Positions 1-11,736 of a stretch of 64,000 nt of DNA are shown one piece after another. Each line of letters starts with the position of its first letter. Position 1 is the stretch's first letter. This stretch comes from Saccopteryx bilineata (lineage: Eukaryota; Chordata; Mammalia; Chiroptera; Emballonuridae): assembly GCF_036850765.1 (NCBI RefSeq), contig NC_089490.1, positions 291,072,982-291,136,981 of the forward strand. Direction: 5' to 3'. The position numbers were made by a program, and so were the translations under genes. The notes below the pieces were generated by a model. The model worked only from the letters and a program-made list of their open reading frames with translations, made no database searches and was not told where the DNA came from.

Positions 1-294
1 TAAATACAATTTTATAGCAGGTTTTTTATATTGAATTAATTATTCATTTTCATCTTACATGTTAAAAATAAGCAAATGCAGTGAATAAAAACTAATACTT
101 TAGGTAAATATACTTGTTTATTAATGTCCTCTTCAGTTGAAGAACATTGCTATTTCAGTAAATGGGAGGTACGTGAAGGTGTGGGCTACACAGATAGTTT
201 ACTTAAAAGATAAACAATAAGAAAAATAATAAAGTTAAAAATCATGCACATTTTAAGTATGTATAAAATAGATACTAAAAAATTTGAAATCTCA
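1..294. other. AT-rich unique sequence, nothing recognised
   Basis: AT-rich DNA before the first SINE. No coding pattern, RNA gene or recognisable repeat is visible. Confidence 0.5.
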
Positions 295-623
295 CTTGAC
301 CGAGCAGTGGCACAGTGGATAGAACGTTGGACTGGGATGCGGAGGACCCAGGTTTGAGACACCGAGTTTGCCAGCTTGAGCGCAGGCTCATCTGGTTTGA
401 GCAAAAGCTCACTAGCTTGGACCCAAGGTTGCTAGCTCAAGCAAGGGGTTACTCGGTCTGCTGAAGGCCCACGGTCAAGGCACATATGAGAAAGCAATCA
501 ATGAACAACTAAGGTGTCACCACGAAAAACTGATGATTGATGCTTCTCATCTCTCTCCATTCCTGTCTGTCTATCCCTGTCCATCCCTGTCTCTGACTCT
601 CTCTGTGTCCCTGAAAAAAATAA

Positions 624-654
<31 letters not shown>

Positions 655-669
655 ATCTTTTAAAAAAAA
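295..669 (+). mobile_element. tRNA-derived SINE, type A (Rhin-1-like)
   Basis: The head reads like a tRNA: an A-box-like stretch (GTGGCACAGTGGATAGAAC) is followed by a B-box-like GGTTTGAGAC. The body has the family's tandem phrases about a side or pile of 'agcttgag' and 'gctcactagc', the diagnostic 'aaggcacatatgagaaagc', a pyrimidine-rich CTGTCTGTC stretch, and a tail that has become an (AAAT)n repeat. The flanks are AT-rich and similar (aaatttgaaatct / aaattgaaattt), which suggests a decayed target-site duplication. It is non-autonomous and would have been transcribed by RNA polymerase III and mobilised by L1. Confidence 0.88.
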
Positions 670-984
670 TTGAAATTTCAAACTTAGCATCCCATGGATT
701 TAATTGAAACAAGACTCTGAAAGCTATAAAACATATAGTCTTTCTGGAAATGTGTAATGGTACTGAAAAAAGTAAGATAAAAACTTCTAGAACCCTCTAC
801 TTTTATGCAATATTTCCCATGGAAGGACCACTAGAGGCTTCTCTTGAGCCTGGACCTTTTCATAAACTTCAGACTCATCTTCTTTCATTTACTGATAACT
901 CTACTTGTATACCCATGAGGCAGTACAAACATTCCATATACGTCACTCATCCCTGGTGATACTGTCTAAATCTTAAGACCTTGT
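670..984. other. Unique sequence, nothing recognised
   Basis: A 69-codon open frame at 750-959 has no recognisable motif and no gene-like context, so I treat it as chance. No repeat family is recognised. Confidence 0.45.
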
Positions 985-1440
985 TCTCAAGTTACTATTG
1001 TAACAGACACCCAAATATAGTGGCATAAAACTACTGTTTATTAAGCTCACTAGTTCTATGAGTCAGGAATTTGGACAGGGCAAGACTAGCTTTGTTTATC
1101 CTTAGCTGTAGGAACTTGAAGATTGGGTAATAGAATCATCAGCAAGTATCTTTCAACACACATGTGCATTTTGTTTGGGACCTCAGATGGGATTTTCAGA
1201 GGACCTGCAGATCATTCCTCCATATGCCCTTAATTTGCTCACAGTACAGGAATAATGGGATAATGAGACTTCTTATATGGAGGTACAGACCTTCAAAGCT
1301 AGTGTCCCTGTATGCAATGTGAAATCCTTATTGTGGACCCGGTGGTAAAACTACATATTTTTATTTCTACTAGTTTCATATCACCCAAGATTCATGAGGA
1401 TATGACCCAGACACCAACTTCTAAAAGACAGGTGGTAACA
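985..1440. repeat. Possible ancient eutherian interspersed repeat
   Basis: The stretch resembles a widespread mammalian repeat of the kind containing 'cataaaactactgtttatta' followed by a stretch like 'gagtcaggaatttgg', and ending in 'tatgacccagac'. It is highly diverged and no ends or duplications can be drawn. I cannot assign the family from memory with confidence; an LTR or DNA-transposon relic would both fit. Confidence 0.35.
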
Positions 1441-3065
1441 TCACATTATAAACAGCATGGAGAATGGCTAATATAGTTGTGGCTATACTTGAACAATACC
1501 ACCTACAACAATGACTGTATCTCCAGGCTTAATTTTCTCCTCAGTTTTTTTAACTAACATTGAATATATTTTATATTTTTATTTACTGTACATCTTCCCA
1601 CTTTTTGTATATTTTGTTTTGTGCTTTCCACAATATGTGAAAGAACACCTGGAACAAGTAATTGTTACTTGTTAACAATAATTACAATTTATTTAATAAA
1701 TAAAATAAAATTATTAATTTATCAATGAATAAATAAATGAGTGATCATTTTAAATTATTTTTAAGAAGAGAAAATATAAAATAAGCTTAATATGAATAAA
1801 TTATGGATTTAGACATAAATTAATGTCTTTAATGCTACATATTTTTCTGTATGTTCAACTTGAATATTTTAAAGTTTGATGATTTTCTTATATTAGCAAA
1901 GAATTCCTTGTCCTCTTTTATTTGTAACATTTTTATATCATCCTTTTCTCAGCAAGAAGATTAGCATATTGTAGAGATTTATAATGTTTACTTCTGTTTT
2001 AAATCAATGTTATAAAATAAGCTCCAAGATAAATTAATCTATTCATTTGCTCTGTGAAGCTAAATTATTTCAGGAAAATTTCTAGACTGTTGAGATATAT
2101 TTTTATGAACAGATTAGATTCATAAATAAGGATAATGAGCTTGCAAATTTTATGTAAGGATGAAGGGAAGAATTAGTGTTTTATTAAGTATATGTGATGA
2201 GGTTAATAACATTGACAATCATATCACTAAATATGTATGCTGGAACTAATGATAGTGACAAGAATTTATTAAATTTAAGAGTGAAAAAGTAGGGAAAGAG
2301 AAAGGATAACAGAAACAAGAAATTAATAGGTCATTGGCTTCCAGCTGCTGGTGACTATTCAAGTAAAGGAAGGGAAACTACTTGATTTTTGCATAATGTA
2401 AAGAAAAGGCATAAAGTTTGAATAAAGATTTTAGTTTAGGGTGCCAATAAAATAGAAGCAGTAAATGTGGGTAGATGAAATAGAATGAAAATTCTAATTC
2501 ATGAAATAAAGTAGGTATAAAATAAGGAATATATATGGCCCTGTTACTATACAAAATCCCTTATGTACATTTCAAAAGTAAAATATATTTTATAATTTAA
2601 TTCATTCATTATATGTATGAACATTATTGACATAGTGCTCTCACAAATATAAAATTTTTGAATCATTGTTCTCCACTTGACGTGATTAAGTCATTTCAGT
2701 TCTAGAATTAAGAGATAGTATACTTTCCCGATCCAAGACATTTTCTCCATTCTGCCTTCAACAGCAATAGAGTATGAACTGAGCTTTGTTTCCCACTGCC
2801 CTCTGCCCAGGTGTAATGAAACAGAATGTAGAGGTAAGAATAGTACTGTTCTCTCTCTCTTTCTTTTCTCAACCTCTCCTGTCTGTCTCTCTCTTCTTTT
2901 TTTTTAATCTGTCTTTCTTTTTCTATCTTTTCTTTCTCCTTTTTCTCTCTTATTCTCTCATATTTACATATACCTATATAATTAAATAAATATACAAATT
3001 TTCAAGTGACCCCTGAAATTGTAGTTCTTCATGTGTTTTCCTTGATACACATACATGATCAAACT
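1441..3065. other. AT-rich unique sequence with a pyrimidine tract
   Basis: Mostly AT-rich with scattered AATAAA-like runs near 1690-1735. A CT/T-rich simple tract runs from about 2850 to 2960. No gene or mobile element is recognised. Confidence 0.45.
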
Positions 3066-3474
3066 CTAATTTTATACTGTGTGTGTGTGTGTGTGTGTGT
3101 GTATTTTTCTGAAGTTGGAAACAGGGAGGCAGTCAGACAGACTCCCACATGCGCCCAACTGGGATCCACCTGGCACACTCACCAGAGGGTAATTCTCAGC
3201 CCATCTGGGGTGTTGCTCTGTTGCGACCAGAGCCATTCTAGCACCTGAGGCAGAGGCCATGGAGCCATCTTCAGCGCCTGGGCCAACTTTTGCTCCAATG
3301 GAGCCTTGGCTGCTGGAGGGGAAGAGAGAGACAGAGAGGAAGGAGAGGGGGAGGTGTGGAGAAGCAGATGGGTGCTTCTCCTGTGTGCCCTGGCCGGGAA
3401 TCAAACCCAGGACTCCTGCACGCCAGGCCGACACTCTATCACTGAGCCAACCGGCCAGGGCCTAGTTTTATACT
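3066..3474 (-). mobile_element. tRNA-derived SINE, type B, with (TG)n tail
   Basis: The SINE body is at 3079-3461 on the minus strand. Read on that strand it starts GCCCTGGCCGGTTGGCTCAG, with a B-box-like GGTTTGATTCCC, and ends in the family's 'ttccaacttcagaaaaata' terminus. The poly-A tail is replaced by a (TG)n array at 3079-3102. The flanking target-site duplication is 'ctaattttatact' at 3066-3078 and 'ctagttttatact' at 3462-3474, with one mismatch. The long antisense frame inside (3072-3434) is a by-product of the GC-rich body, not a gene. Confidence 0.92.
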
Positions 3475-5734
3475 TTTAATACCAACTTCTATTACTCTTT
3501 TTTCAGGATTTAATGCAATTTTTAACTCAGAAAACATTTTTGGGAGTTATTTTTACATGAAAATAGAATGAGTAAATTTTACCGCAGCTATAATTCTCAT
3601 TTCATAGCAGTCTCTGGTAGACGAGAACTCAATATATTTTAAATGAAGTAGTTACTTACACTCATTGAGCTTCATCCTCCTCTATATTAAACCGGAGATA
3701 ACATCTATACAATATACAAAACATTAAATGCCTCAAATTTGCTTTATCCTATTCATTTTTATCATTATTAATTTGTAGTTTCTCAAACTGATTTTTCTCT
3801 CTCACTGCTAACTACAAAAATCCCATTACTTTACTTAGATTTGAAATTGTAAGTCTGTAACTGTTGTCAAATAATTTTCAGAAAGACAAATAATGCCCCT
3901 TTTCTCTGAAGCTGAATAAAAGCAAATAATCTGTTTTAAGGACTGTTACTATTGCATTGGAGTATATATACATTTTAGTTTCTAATAGAAACAAAATGTT
4001 GATTGGCTATTTAATACTTGTAGACCATTACATAATATAAACTTTTCATATTACAATAGCTATCAGTGTGTGTAAGTTCCACTTGTTGAGCCTGAAGTTC
4101 ATTGTCATGATCATTTTCTTCTCCCTTATGCATCACACATGGACTATAGCAACAACAATCACATGACTATCTACTAGACATGTTCCATTTCTTACTTTTA
4201 AAGCTTTGAGTTTCAAAGTCTCATTTAAATTAACACTACTTTCTAGCTTCCTGAGAGGGTTGGATATATATCACCTAGTAACCAGCAAAGTGACAAACTA
4301 TAAATTAAATGCTCAATTAAATCTGGTGATGCTCCATAATAAAAAGTACTCCATTAGATGGACGGCTCATTAGCATTTGGGGCAATTGTTTTATCTAATT
4401 TTACTTGTTCGTATATGGATAACAAAGCACACAGTGTCACAGTGAAATGATGAACCTAATTTGAGATTTTTCCATGAATAATTTCCCTCCAGATTAGACA
4501 GAAAATTAATGTTGAATTTTCAAATAATTACTTTAAATTAATTAAAAGTAGAAAGAAAAGAGCAATGAAAGAAAGTCTTCAAGATGTGACAGAAAAATAT
4601 AACTAATCATTGGATAAATTTTCAGAGTAAATAAGTTCCCCAAATTTAAATTGGACCCTATAGTCCCAGTTTGTTTCCAGTACAAAGTCAAAGTGTCCTA
4701 TTATATTAGGTGAATAACAAGACTCCACAGTTCATTAAAGCAGAAATCCATTTCTTTGCTTCTCTTGTGGTGTAATGTGTTTGCATTTTTGCCCTAAGGG
4801 ACAGATACTAACATGAACATTTATCTGTAATTAAAGATTCACAGACCATTAACAGTAGAGCAATTTCCTTGCCAGTTAAAGCAGAGAATAAGATGTTTTA
4901 AAAATTATTTTCTATCCCATGTGAGAGTTATCCTCCCTTTCTTCTATTCAGTTTTTCTCCGCTGGAGGAACCCATTTCTTGAAAGGTTCTCTCCAAAGCT
5001 AAAATAGAATTGCTCAATAATCCACCACTACTTTTTTTTAAATAATCACTTAAACACGTTCTGTGATCATGTCCTATGTGAGGACTGCCTAAGTTGATTA
5101 GGAAAATGAATGCTCTCAATTTGTCTTCCTACATCCTGTGTAGTATCTACTGGGACAAAGGTGCAGATAAGGAAGCTAAAGGGACAGAAGCAAGGCAGCA
5201 GAGTTAGTCATCACGCTATGGGGGTTCTTTATGAATATGAAACAATATATACAACATATTTTTCCACTAATCAAATGTTGTAAAGTGCCTGGACAATAAC
5301 TTACTAGTGATATTAAAATGCCAGCTTTTGCAGCAAATAGTAATAATAAGTGTTTTACATAACATTTCTGGGTATGCTTATGTGTTCTTCAGTTTAGTTA
5401 AAATTCTTTATTCTACAGTGATTTATTTAAGAAATATACATTGTCCAAGTGATATCAGAGCTCAGATGTCTCTTGAGCCATCTGATGTAAACTCAGATGG
5501 CGATGCACCTCCTCCATTGTATGTCTTGTACCTCACTATGTAATGCTTTAAAAGTCTGCTTTGGTTTGTGTCTGTAAGTTAAGGACTTGGGTGTGGTTTA
5601 AATTGTTTATCCTTATAAGGGATAAAACTTTTCTGTAGATAAGAAAAAAAAAGAATATGTGTTGAACATTTGTTAAATTACAAGCATTGTGAATAGTATG
5701 GTGGGTATGAGCCCAGCTTAGACGGTAAATTACA
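3475..5734. other. Unique AT-rich DNA, possible conserved non-coding stretch
   Basis: No transposable element or exon is recognised over about 2.2 kb, which is unusual for this window. The segment around 4340-4900 is rich in ATTA/TAATTA homeodomain-type cores and has balanced complexity, so it may be a constrained non-coding element. That is only an impression; alignment with other mammals would decide it. Confidence 0.35.
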
Positions 5735-6049
5735 TGTATTCAAGATTTTTTTTTAATATTAATATTTTTTTATTAAATTTAATGCAGTGACATTGATAAA
5801 TCAGGGTACATATGTTGAGAGAAAATATCTCTAGATTATTTTGACATTTGATTGTGCTGTATACCCCTCCCGCAAAGTTAAATTGTCTTCTGTCACCTTC
5901 TATCTGGTTTTCTTTGTGCCCCTCCCCTCCCCTAACCCCTCTCTCCTTCTTCACCCCCTCCCCCCTCCACTGACCCCCCCGCCCCTGTTGCCATCACATT
6001 CTTGTTCATGTCTCTGAGTCTCATTTTTATGACCCTTCTATGTATGGAT

Positions 6050-9000
6050 TCATTTCAGTTTTTTTTCTGATTTACTTATTTCACTCCGTATAATGTTATC
6101 AAGGTCCATTCATGCTATTGTAAATGATCCGATGTCATCATTTCTTATGGCTGAGTAGTATTCCATAGTATATATGTACCAAAGTTTTTTAATCCACTCG
6201 TCCTCTGACGGACACTTGGGCTGTTTCCAGATCTTCGCTATTGTGAACAATGCTGCCACAAACATGCGGTTGCATTTCTCCTTTTCGAGCCGTTCTATGG
6301 TGTCCTTGGGGTATATTCCTAAAAGTGGGATAGCTGGGTCAAAAGGCGGTTCGATTTTCAGTTTTTTGAGGAATCTCCATACTGTTTTCCACAGTGGCTG
6401 CACCAGTCTGCATTCCCACCAGCAGTGCAGGAGGGTCCCCTTTTCTCCACATCCTCGCCAGCACTTATTCTGTGTTGTTTTGTTGATAAGCGCCATTCTG
6501 ACTGGTGTAAGGTGATATCTCATTGTGGTTTTAATTTGCATTTCTCTAATGATTAGTGATGTTGAGCATTTTTTCATATGCCTATTGGCCATCTGTATGT
6601 CCTCTTTGGAGAAGTGTCTATTCATCTCTTTTGCCCATTTTTGGATTGGGTTGTTTGTCTTCCTGGTGTTGAGTTTTACAAGTTCTTTATAAATTTTGGT
6701 TATTAACCCCTTATCAGACGTATTGTCAAATATGTTCTCCCATTGTGTAGTTTGTCTTTTTATTCTGTTCTTGTTGTCTTTAGCTGTGCAAAAGCTTTTT
6801 AGTTTGATATAGTCCCATTTGTTTATCCTGTCTTTTATTTCACTTCCCCGTGGAGATAAATCAGCAAATATATTGCTCCGAGAGATGTCGGAGAGCTTAC
6901 TGCCTATGTTTTCTTCTAAGATGCTTATGGTTTCACGGCCTACATTTAAGTCTTTTATCCATTTTGAGTTTATTTTTGTGAGTGGTGTAAGCTGGTGATC
7001 TAGTTTCATTTTTTTGCAGGTAGCTGTCCAATTTTCCCAACACCATTTGTTAAAGAGGCTGTCTTTACTCCATTGTATTTCCTTACCTCCTTTGTCAAAT
7101 ACCAGTTGTCCATAGAACTGTGGGTTTATTTCTGGGTTCTCTGTTCTGTTCCATTGATCTATATGCCTGTTCTTATGCCAGTACCAGGCTGTTTTGAGTA
7201 CAATGGCCTTGTAGTATAACTTGATATCAGGAAGTGTGATACCTCCCACTTTATTCTTTTTTTTAAGATTGCTGAGGCTATTCGTGTCCTTTTTTGGTTC
7301 CATATAAATTTTTGGAATATGTGTTCTATATCTTTGAAGTATGTCATTGGTATTTTAATTGGTATTGCATTGAATTTATAAATTGCTTTGGGTAATATAG
7401 ACATTTTAATGATGTTTATTCTTCCTAACCATGAGCACGGTATATGCTTCCACTTGTTAGTATCTTCCTTGATTTCTTTTATCAATGTTTTGTAATTTTC
7501 CAAGTACAAGTCGTTAGTCTCCTTGGTTAAGTTTACTCCTAGGTATTTTATTTTTTTGGTTGTAATTGTGAAGGGGATTGTTTCCTTAATTTCTCTTTCT
7601 GACTGTTCATTGTTGGTGTATAAAAATGCTTCTGATTTCTGAGTATTGATTTTATATCCTGCCACTTTGCTGAATTTATTTATCAGGTCCAGTAGTTTTT
7701 TGACTGAGACTTTAGGGTTTTCTATATACAATATCATATCATCTGCAAATAATGATAGTTTTACTTCTTCTTTTCCAACTTGAATGCCTTTTATTTCTTC
7801 TTCTTGTCTGATTGCTGTGGCTAGGACTTCCAGGACTATGTTAAATAAGAGTGGTGAAAGGGGGCACCCCTGCCTTGTTCCTGATCTTAAGGGTATTGCT
7901 TTTAATTTTTGCCCATTGAGTATGATGTTGGCTGTGGGTTTCTCATAGATGGCTTTTATCATGTTGAGGTATGTTCCCTGTATTCCCACTTTGCTGAGAG
8001 TTTTGATCATGAATGGGTGCTGGATTTTATCAAATGTTTTTTCTGCATCTATTGAAATTATCATATGGTTTTTCTCCTTCTTTTTGTTTATGTGATGAAT
8101 CACATTGATTGATTTACGAATATTGTACCAGCCTTGCCTCCCCAGAATAAATCCCACTTGATCATGGTGTATGATTTTTTCCATATATTGTTGGATCCGG
8201 TTTGCTAATATTTTGTTGAGGATTTTAGCATCTATATTCATCAGAGATATTGGCCTATAATTTTCTTTCTTTGTGTGGTCTTTGCCTGGTTTTGGAATCA
8301 GAATTATGCTCGCCTCATAAAAGGAGTTTGGAAGTCTTCCTTCCTCTTGAATTTTTTGAAATAGTTTGAGAAGGATAGGAGTTAGTTCTTCTTTGAATAT
8401 TTGGTAGAATTCCATTGTGAAGCCATCGGGCCCCGGACTTTTCTTTGTTGGGAGTTTTTTGATAACTGTTTCGATCTCCTTTGGTGTAATTGGTCTGTTT
8501 AAGTTTTCTGATTCTTCCAGATTGATTTTTGGAAGATTGTACGTTTCAAGGAATTTGTCCATTTCATCTAGGTTGTCTAGTTTTTTGGCATACAGTTCTT
8601 CATAGTATTTTCTTACAATATTTTGTATTTCTGTTGTGTCAGTTGTTATTTCTCCTCTCTCATTTCTAATTTTATTTATTTGAGTCCTCTCTCTCTTTTT
8701 CTTGGTGAGTCTACTTAAAGGTGCATCAATCTTGCTTACCTTTTCAAAGAACCAGCTCCTAGTTTCATTGATCTTCTGTATTGTTTCTTTAGCCTCTATG
8801 TCATTTATTTCTGCTCTGATCTTTATTATTTCCTTCCTTCTACTACATTTGGGCTTTACTTGCTGTTCTTTTTCTAATTCTTTTAGATGCAGGGTTAAGT
8901 TGTTTATTTGAGCTTTTTCTAGCTTCTGAAAGTGTGCCTGTAGTGCTATGAACTTCCCTCTCAGCACTGCTTTCGCTGTGTCCCATAAATTTTGAGTTGT

Positions 9001-9842
9001 TGTATGCTCATTGTCATTTGTTTCTAGGAATTTCTTTATTTCTTCTTTGATCTCATTCTTAATCCATTCATTATTTAACACCCTGCTATTTAGTTTCCAT
9101 GTGTTTGAGAATTTTGAGCTTTTCTGCTGTGATTCATTTCTAGTTTCATGCCGTTGTGATCGGAGAAAGTGCTTGATATGATTTCAGTCTTCTTAAATTT
9201 GTTGAGAGCACTTTTGTGCCCTAACATGTGGTCTATCCTAGAGAATGTACCATGAGCACTTGAAAAGAATGTATATTCTGCTGCTTTAGGGTGAAAGGTT
9301 CTGAAGATATCTATTAAATCGAGTTGATCTAGTGTTTCCAATAAGTCTGCTGTTTCTTTGTTAATTTTCTTTCTTGAGGATCTATCTAGTGATGTTAGTG
9401 GGGTTTTGAAATCCCCTACTATTATAGTATTGCTGTTGATCTCGCCCTTTAAATCCATCAAAGTCTGTTTTATATATTTGGGTGCTCCTATGTTAGGTGC
9501 ATAGATATTTATAATAGTTATATCTTCCTGTTGGATTACTCCCTTTATCATTATGTAGTGGCCTTCTTTATCTCTTACTATATCCTTTGTTTTAAAGTCC
9601 AATTTGTCTGATATAAGTATTGCTACCCCAGCTTTTTTTTCATTTCCGTTTGCATGAAACATTTTTTTCCATCCTTTTACCTTCAATCTGTGTGTGTCTT
9701 TTGTTCTAAGGTGTGTCTCTTGTGGACAACATATGTATGGGTCCTGTTTTCTTATCCATGCAGCTACCCTATGTCTTTTGATTGGATCATTTAATCCATT
9801 TACATTTAAGGTTATTATTGATATGTAGTTGTTTATTGCCAT
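6050..9842 (-). pseudogene. L1-A ORF2 (endonuclease-reverse transcriptase), broken
   Basis: ORF2p nicks the target and reverse-transcribes L1 RNA. The likely start is the Met at about 9842, beginning MAINNYISIITLNVNGLN; a longer in-frame extension to 9899 is A-rich and probably not used. The endonuclease shows NVNGLN and QETHL. The D-x-N motif reads GDFKTPL, so the catalytic Asn is Lys (codon 9405-9407). The reverse transcriptase keeps SPGPDGF and FADDMILY. The C-terminal zinc-finger-like [18 protein letters not shown] is intact. Breaks: a frameshift at about 9105-9125 after the endonuclease; a 1-nt slip in the A tract at 7257-7264; and a TGA at 6110-6112 replacing a Trp codon, about 20 residues before the family's usual end. 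Frames 9090-9899, 7159-9081 and 6110-7303 are its three pieces. It is probably dead but only lightly damaged. Confidence 0.94.
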
Positions 9843-9908
9843 TTTCTTCTTTAAAGGTGTATTCCTTTTTCTTTTTTTTTTTCTGTATTCTTTTCCCACT
9901 TTATCTGT

Positions 9909-10802
9909 TTACACCAGGCCCCTTAATATTTCCTGCAGCATTGGTTTGGTTGTAATGAATTCCTTGAGTTGTTTTTTGTCTGGGAAGCTTTTTATTTCTC
10001 CTTCAATTTTAAACGATAGCCTTGCTGGATAAAGTAGTCTTGGTTGTAGGTTCTTGTTCTGCATTACTTTGAATATTTCTTGCCATTCCCTTCTGGCCTC
10101 AAGTGTTTCTGTTGAGAAGTCAGATGTCATCCTTATGGGGGTTCCTTTGTAGGTGATAACTTTTTTTTCTCTTGCAGCTTTTAATATTTTCTCTTTATCG
10201 CTTAGCTTTGGTATTTTAATTATGATGTGTCTTGGTGTAGGTTTCTTTGGGTTTCTCTTTAATGGAGTCCTCTGTGCTTCTTGGATTTGTGAGAGTTTCT
10301 CTTGCATTAATTTAGGGAAGTTTTCAGCTATGATATGATTGAACAAAGTCTCTATCCCTTGTTCTTTTTCTTCTTCTTCAGGAACCCCTATGATGCGGAT
10401 GTTATTTCTCTTCATGTTGTCACAGAGCTCTCTAAGAGTTTCCTCTGACTTTTTGAGTCTTTTTTCTGTTTTCTTCTCTGCTTTCATGCCTTCATTCCAG
10501 TTGTCTTCTAACTCGCTGATTCGATCCTCTGCTCTATCTATCCTGTTTTTAATTCCTTCCATTGTGGTCTTTATTTCTGATATTGTATTTGTCGTCTCCA
10601 ACTGATTCTTTTTTATACTTGCTATTTCTTTATTTAGGTTTTCAAACTCCCCCTCCATTGTTGTTCTAAGGTCCCTAAGCATCCTTACAATCATTATTTT
10701 GAACTCCGCATCTGGAAGTTTGATTATTTCCATATCACTCAGTTCATCTCTCGAAAGTGTCTCTTGTGGTTTCATTTGGATTGCACTCCTTTGTTTTCTC
10801 AT
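9909..10802 (-). CDS. L1-A ORF1 protein, intact (RNA-binding chaperone)
   Basis: An uninterrupted 297-residue frame, close to the usual length for mammalian L1 ORF1 (human is about 338). Family knowledge: ORF1p is a trimeric cytoplasmic nucleic-acid chaperone that coats L1 RNA. Visible layout: a short N-terminal region; a heptad-like coiled coil at about residues 45-128, rich in Glu, Lys, Ile and Leu; an RRM-type domain from about 129, starting RNNIRIIGVPE and including KKPTPRHIIIK near 185-195; and a C-terminal domain from about 226 with ARREWQEIF and LLYPARLSF. The first ATG follows an A-rich/AAG tract, as in other L1s. The stop lies about 65 bp before the likely ORF2 ATG. This is the only long frame in the window that looks fully coding, but it is a transposon gene. 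Confidence 0.93.
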   Translation of the reverse strand: MRKQRSAIQMKPQETLSRDELSDMEIIKLPDAEFKIMIVRMLRDLRTTMEGEFENLNKEIASIKKNQLETTNTISEIKTTMEGIKNRIDRAEDRISELEDNWNEGMKAEKKTEKRLKKSEETLRELCDNMKRNNIRIIGVPEEEEKEQGIETLFNHIIAENFPKLMQEKLSQIQEAQRTPLKRNPKKPTPRHIIIKIPKLSDKEKILKAAREKKVITYKGTPIRMTSDFSTETLEARREWQEIFKVMQNKNLQPRLLYPARLSFKIEGEIKSFPDKKQLKEFITTKPMLQEILRGLV

Positions 10803-11721
10803 CTTCTTCTTCTTTTTTTTTTTTATTTGTAGAGTTGATTGAGTCTAGGCTTGGTGTTGTCTGCCTCCAGTTTTCAGTTGTGTTATTTTTAGGTCTTCGT
10901 GGGTTGGTATCAGCTATTATTTGTAATCCACTTTCGGATTTGGGCAGCTTTGAAGTCTTGATTTGTTTGTTTTCTTAACAGGTGATAGTCTTGTTAACTG
11001 ATCTCATCAGGGGGCTTCCTTGAAACTGTATCCAGGAATGCTGTGGGTGTAACCTGAGACGCTGAAGGTCTCTTCCTCCAACTAATCTCACTGGGGGCAG
11101 GGTTTTTTCTCTCAGCTTCAGTAGGGGGAGGTGTATCTCAGATCTCCATGGAGACCTGAGTTACTGCCCCTCCTCCCCACTTCTTGTTTTCAGCTGTGTC
11201 TTGTTGTGCTGATTGGAGCTGGATAGATGTCCGGAGATCTCTGATCCGGAAGCACTTCAGCTCTGTTTTGTGAAAGGTTCAGTCCCTCCCCCAGCTATGG
11301 CCGCCTCCAGCACGAATGAGTCAGCTTGTTTATTTTGCTTCTTGCATACCTTAGCCCCTCACAGTCTGTCCCTCTCCCTGTCTTTTCCACTTGGGAGATA
11401 AGCTGGTCTTTTCAACCCACCTTGCTCCCTGGTCGCCAGGTAAGTGGCTGTGAGCAGTAGTTTCTGCTCTTTTTCCTCTGTGAAATCCTCTCTGGGCTCT
11501 CAGCCTCACCCCCCTCCTTCCCTTCCTGTAAGCAGAGGAGATTCAGGCACTCCTTACCAGGATTATTGTGGCTTCCTCTTTGCTCCTTGGTTTTTGAGAG
11601 CTGTTCTTGCATTTCAGTGTTGGTTTTTCATGCTGATTTTTTCTAAATTGATTTGTATTCCAGTTTGGTGTTGAGAGCTGGGTGTCTGTGCATCCGCCTA
11701 CTCCGCTGCCATCTTCTCTCT
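10803..11721 (-). promoter_or_regulatory. L1-A 5' UTR / internal promoter region
   Basis: About 920 bp between the element's 5' end and the ORF1 start. It is richer in G+C than its surroundings, with CpGs near 11230-11300. It starts with the YY1-like motif and ends in an A-rich stretch and AAG repeats just before the ORF1 ATG. No tandem monomers are visible, unlike L1-C. In known L1s this region holds the RNA polymerase II internal promoter. Confidence 0.7.
11708..11715 (-). promoter_or_regulatory. YY1-like site at the L1-A 5' end
   Basis: The minus strand of the element starts GAGAGAAGATGGCAGCGGAG. AAGATGGC matches the core YY1 motif. In human L1 a YY1 site at the same place, within the first about 20 nt, positions transcription start. 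Function here is inferred from that parallel. Confidence 0.55.
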
Positions 11722-11736
11722 TGTATTCAAGATTTT

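Larger units (their letters stand above)
5735..11736 (-). mobile_element. Full-length L1 retrotransposon (L1-A)
   Basis: A complete minus-strand LINE-1. The 15-bp direct repeat TGTATTCAAGATTTT flanks it exactly, at 5735-5749 and 11722-11736. On the minus strand the order is 5' UTR (about 11721-10803), ORF1 (10802-9909), a short gap, ORF2 (about 9842-6050), a 3' UTR with a C/G-rich polypurine tract (complement of 5920-5985), and an A-rich tail with AATAAA (complement of 5769-5774). The element is about 6.0 kb. ORF1 is open throughout. ORF2 is interrupted by two frameshifts and one late stop. Its sequence differs clearly from L1-B and L1-C in both ORFs and in the 5' UTR, so it is a separate lineage. 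The perfect duplication and sparse lesions point to a fairly recent insertion. Confidence 0.96.

Noticed and set aside
10153..10978. Hydrophobic plus-strand frames that look like membrane proteins
   Set aside because: Antisense shadows of L1-A ORF1 and its A-rich upstream leader.
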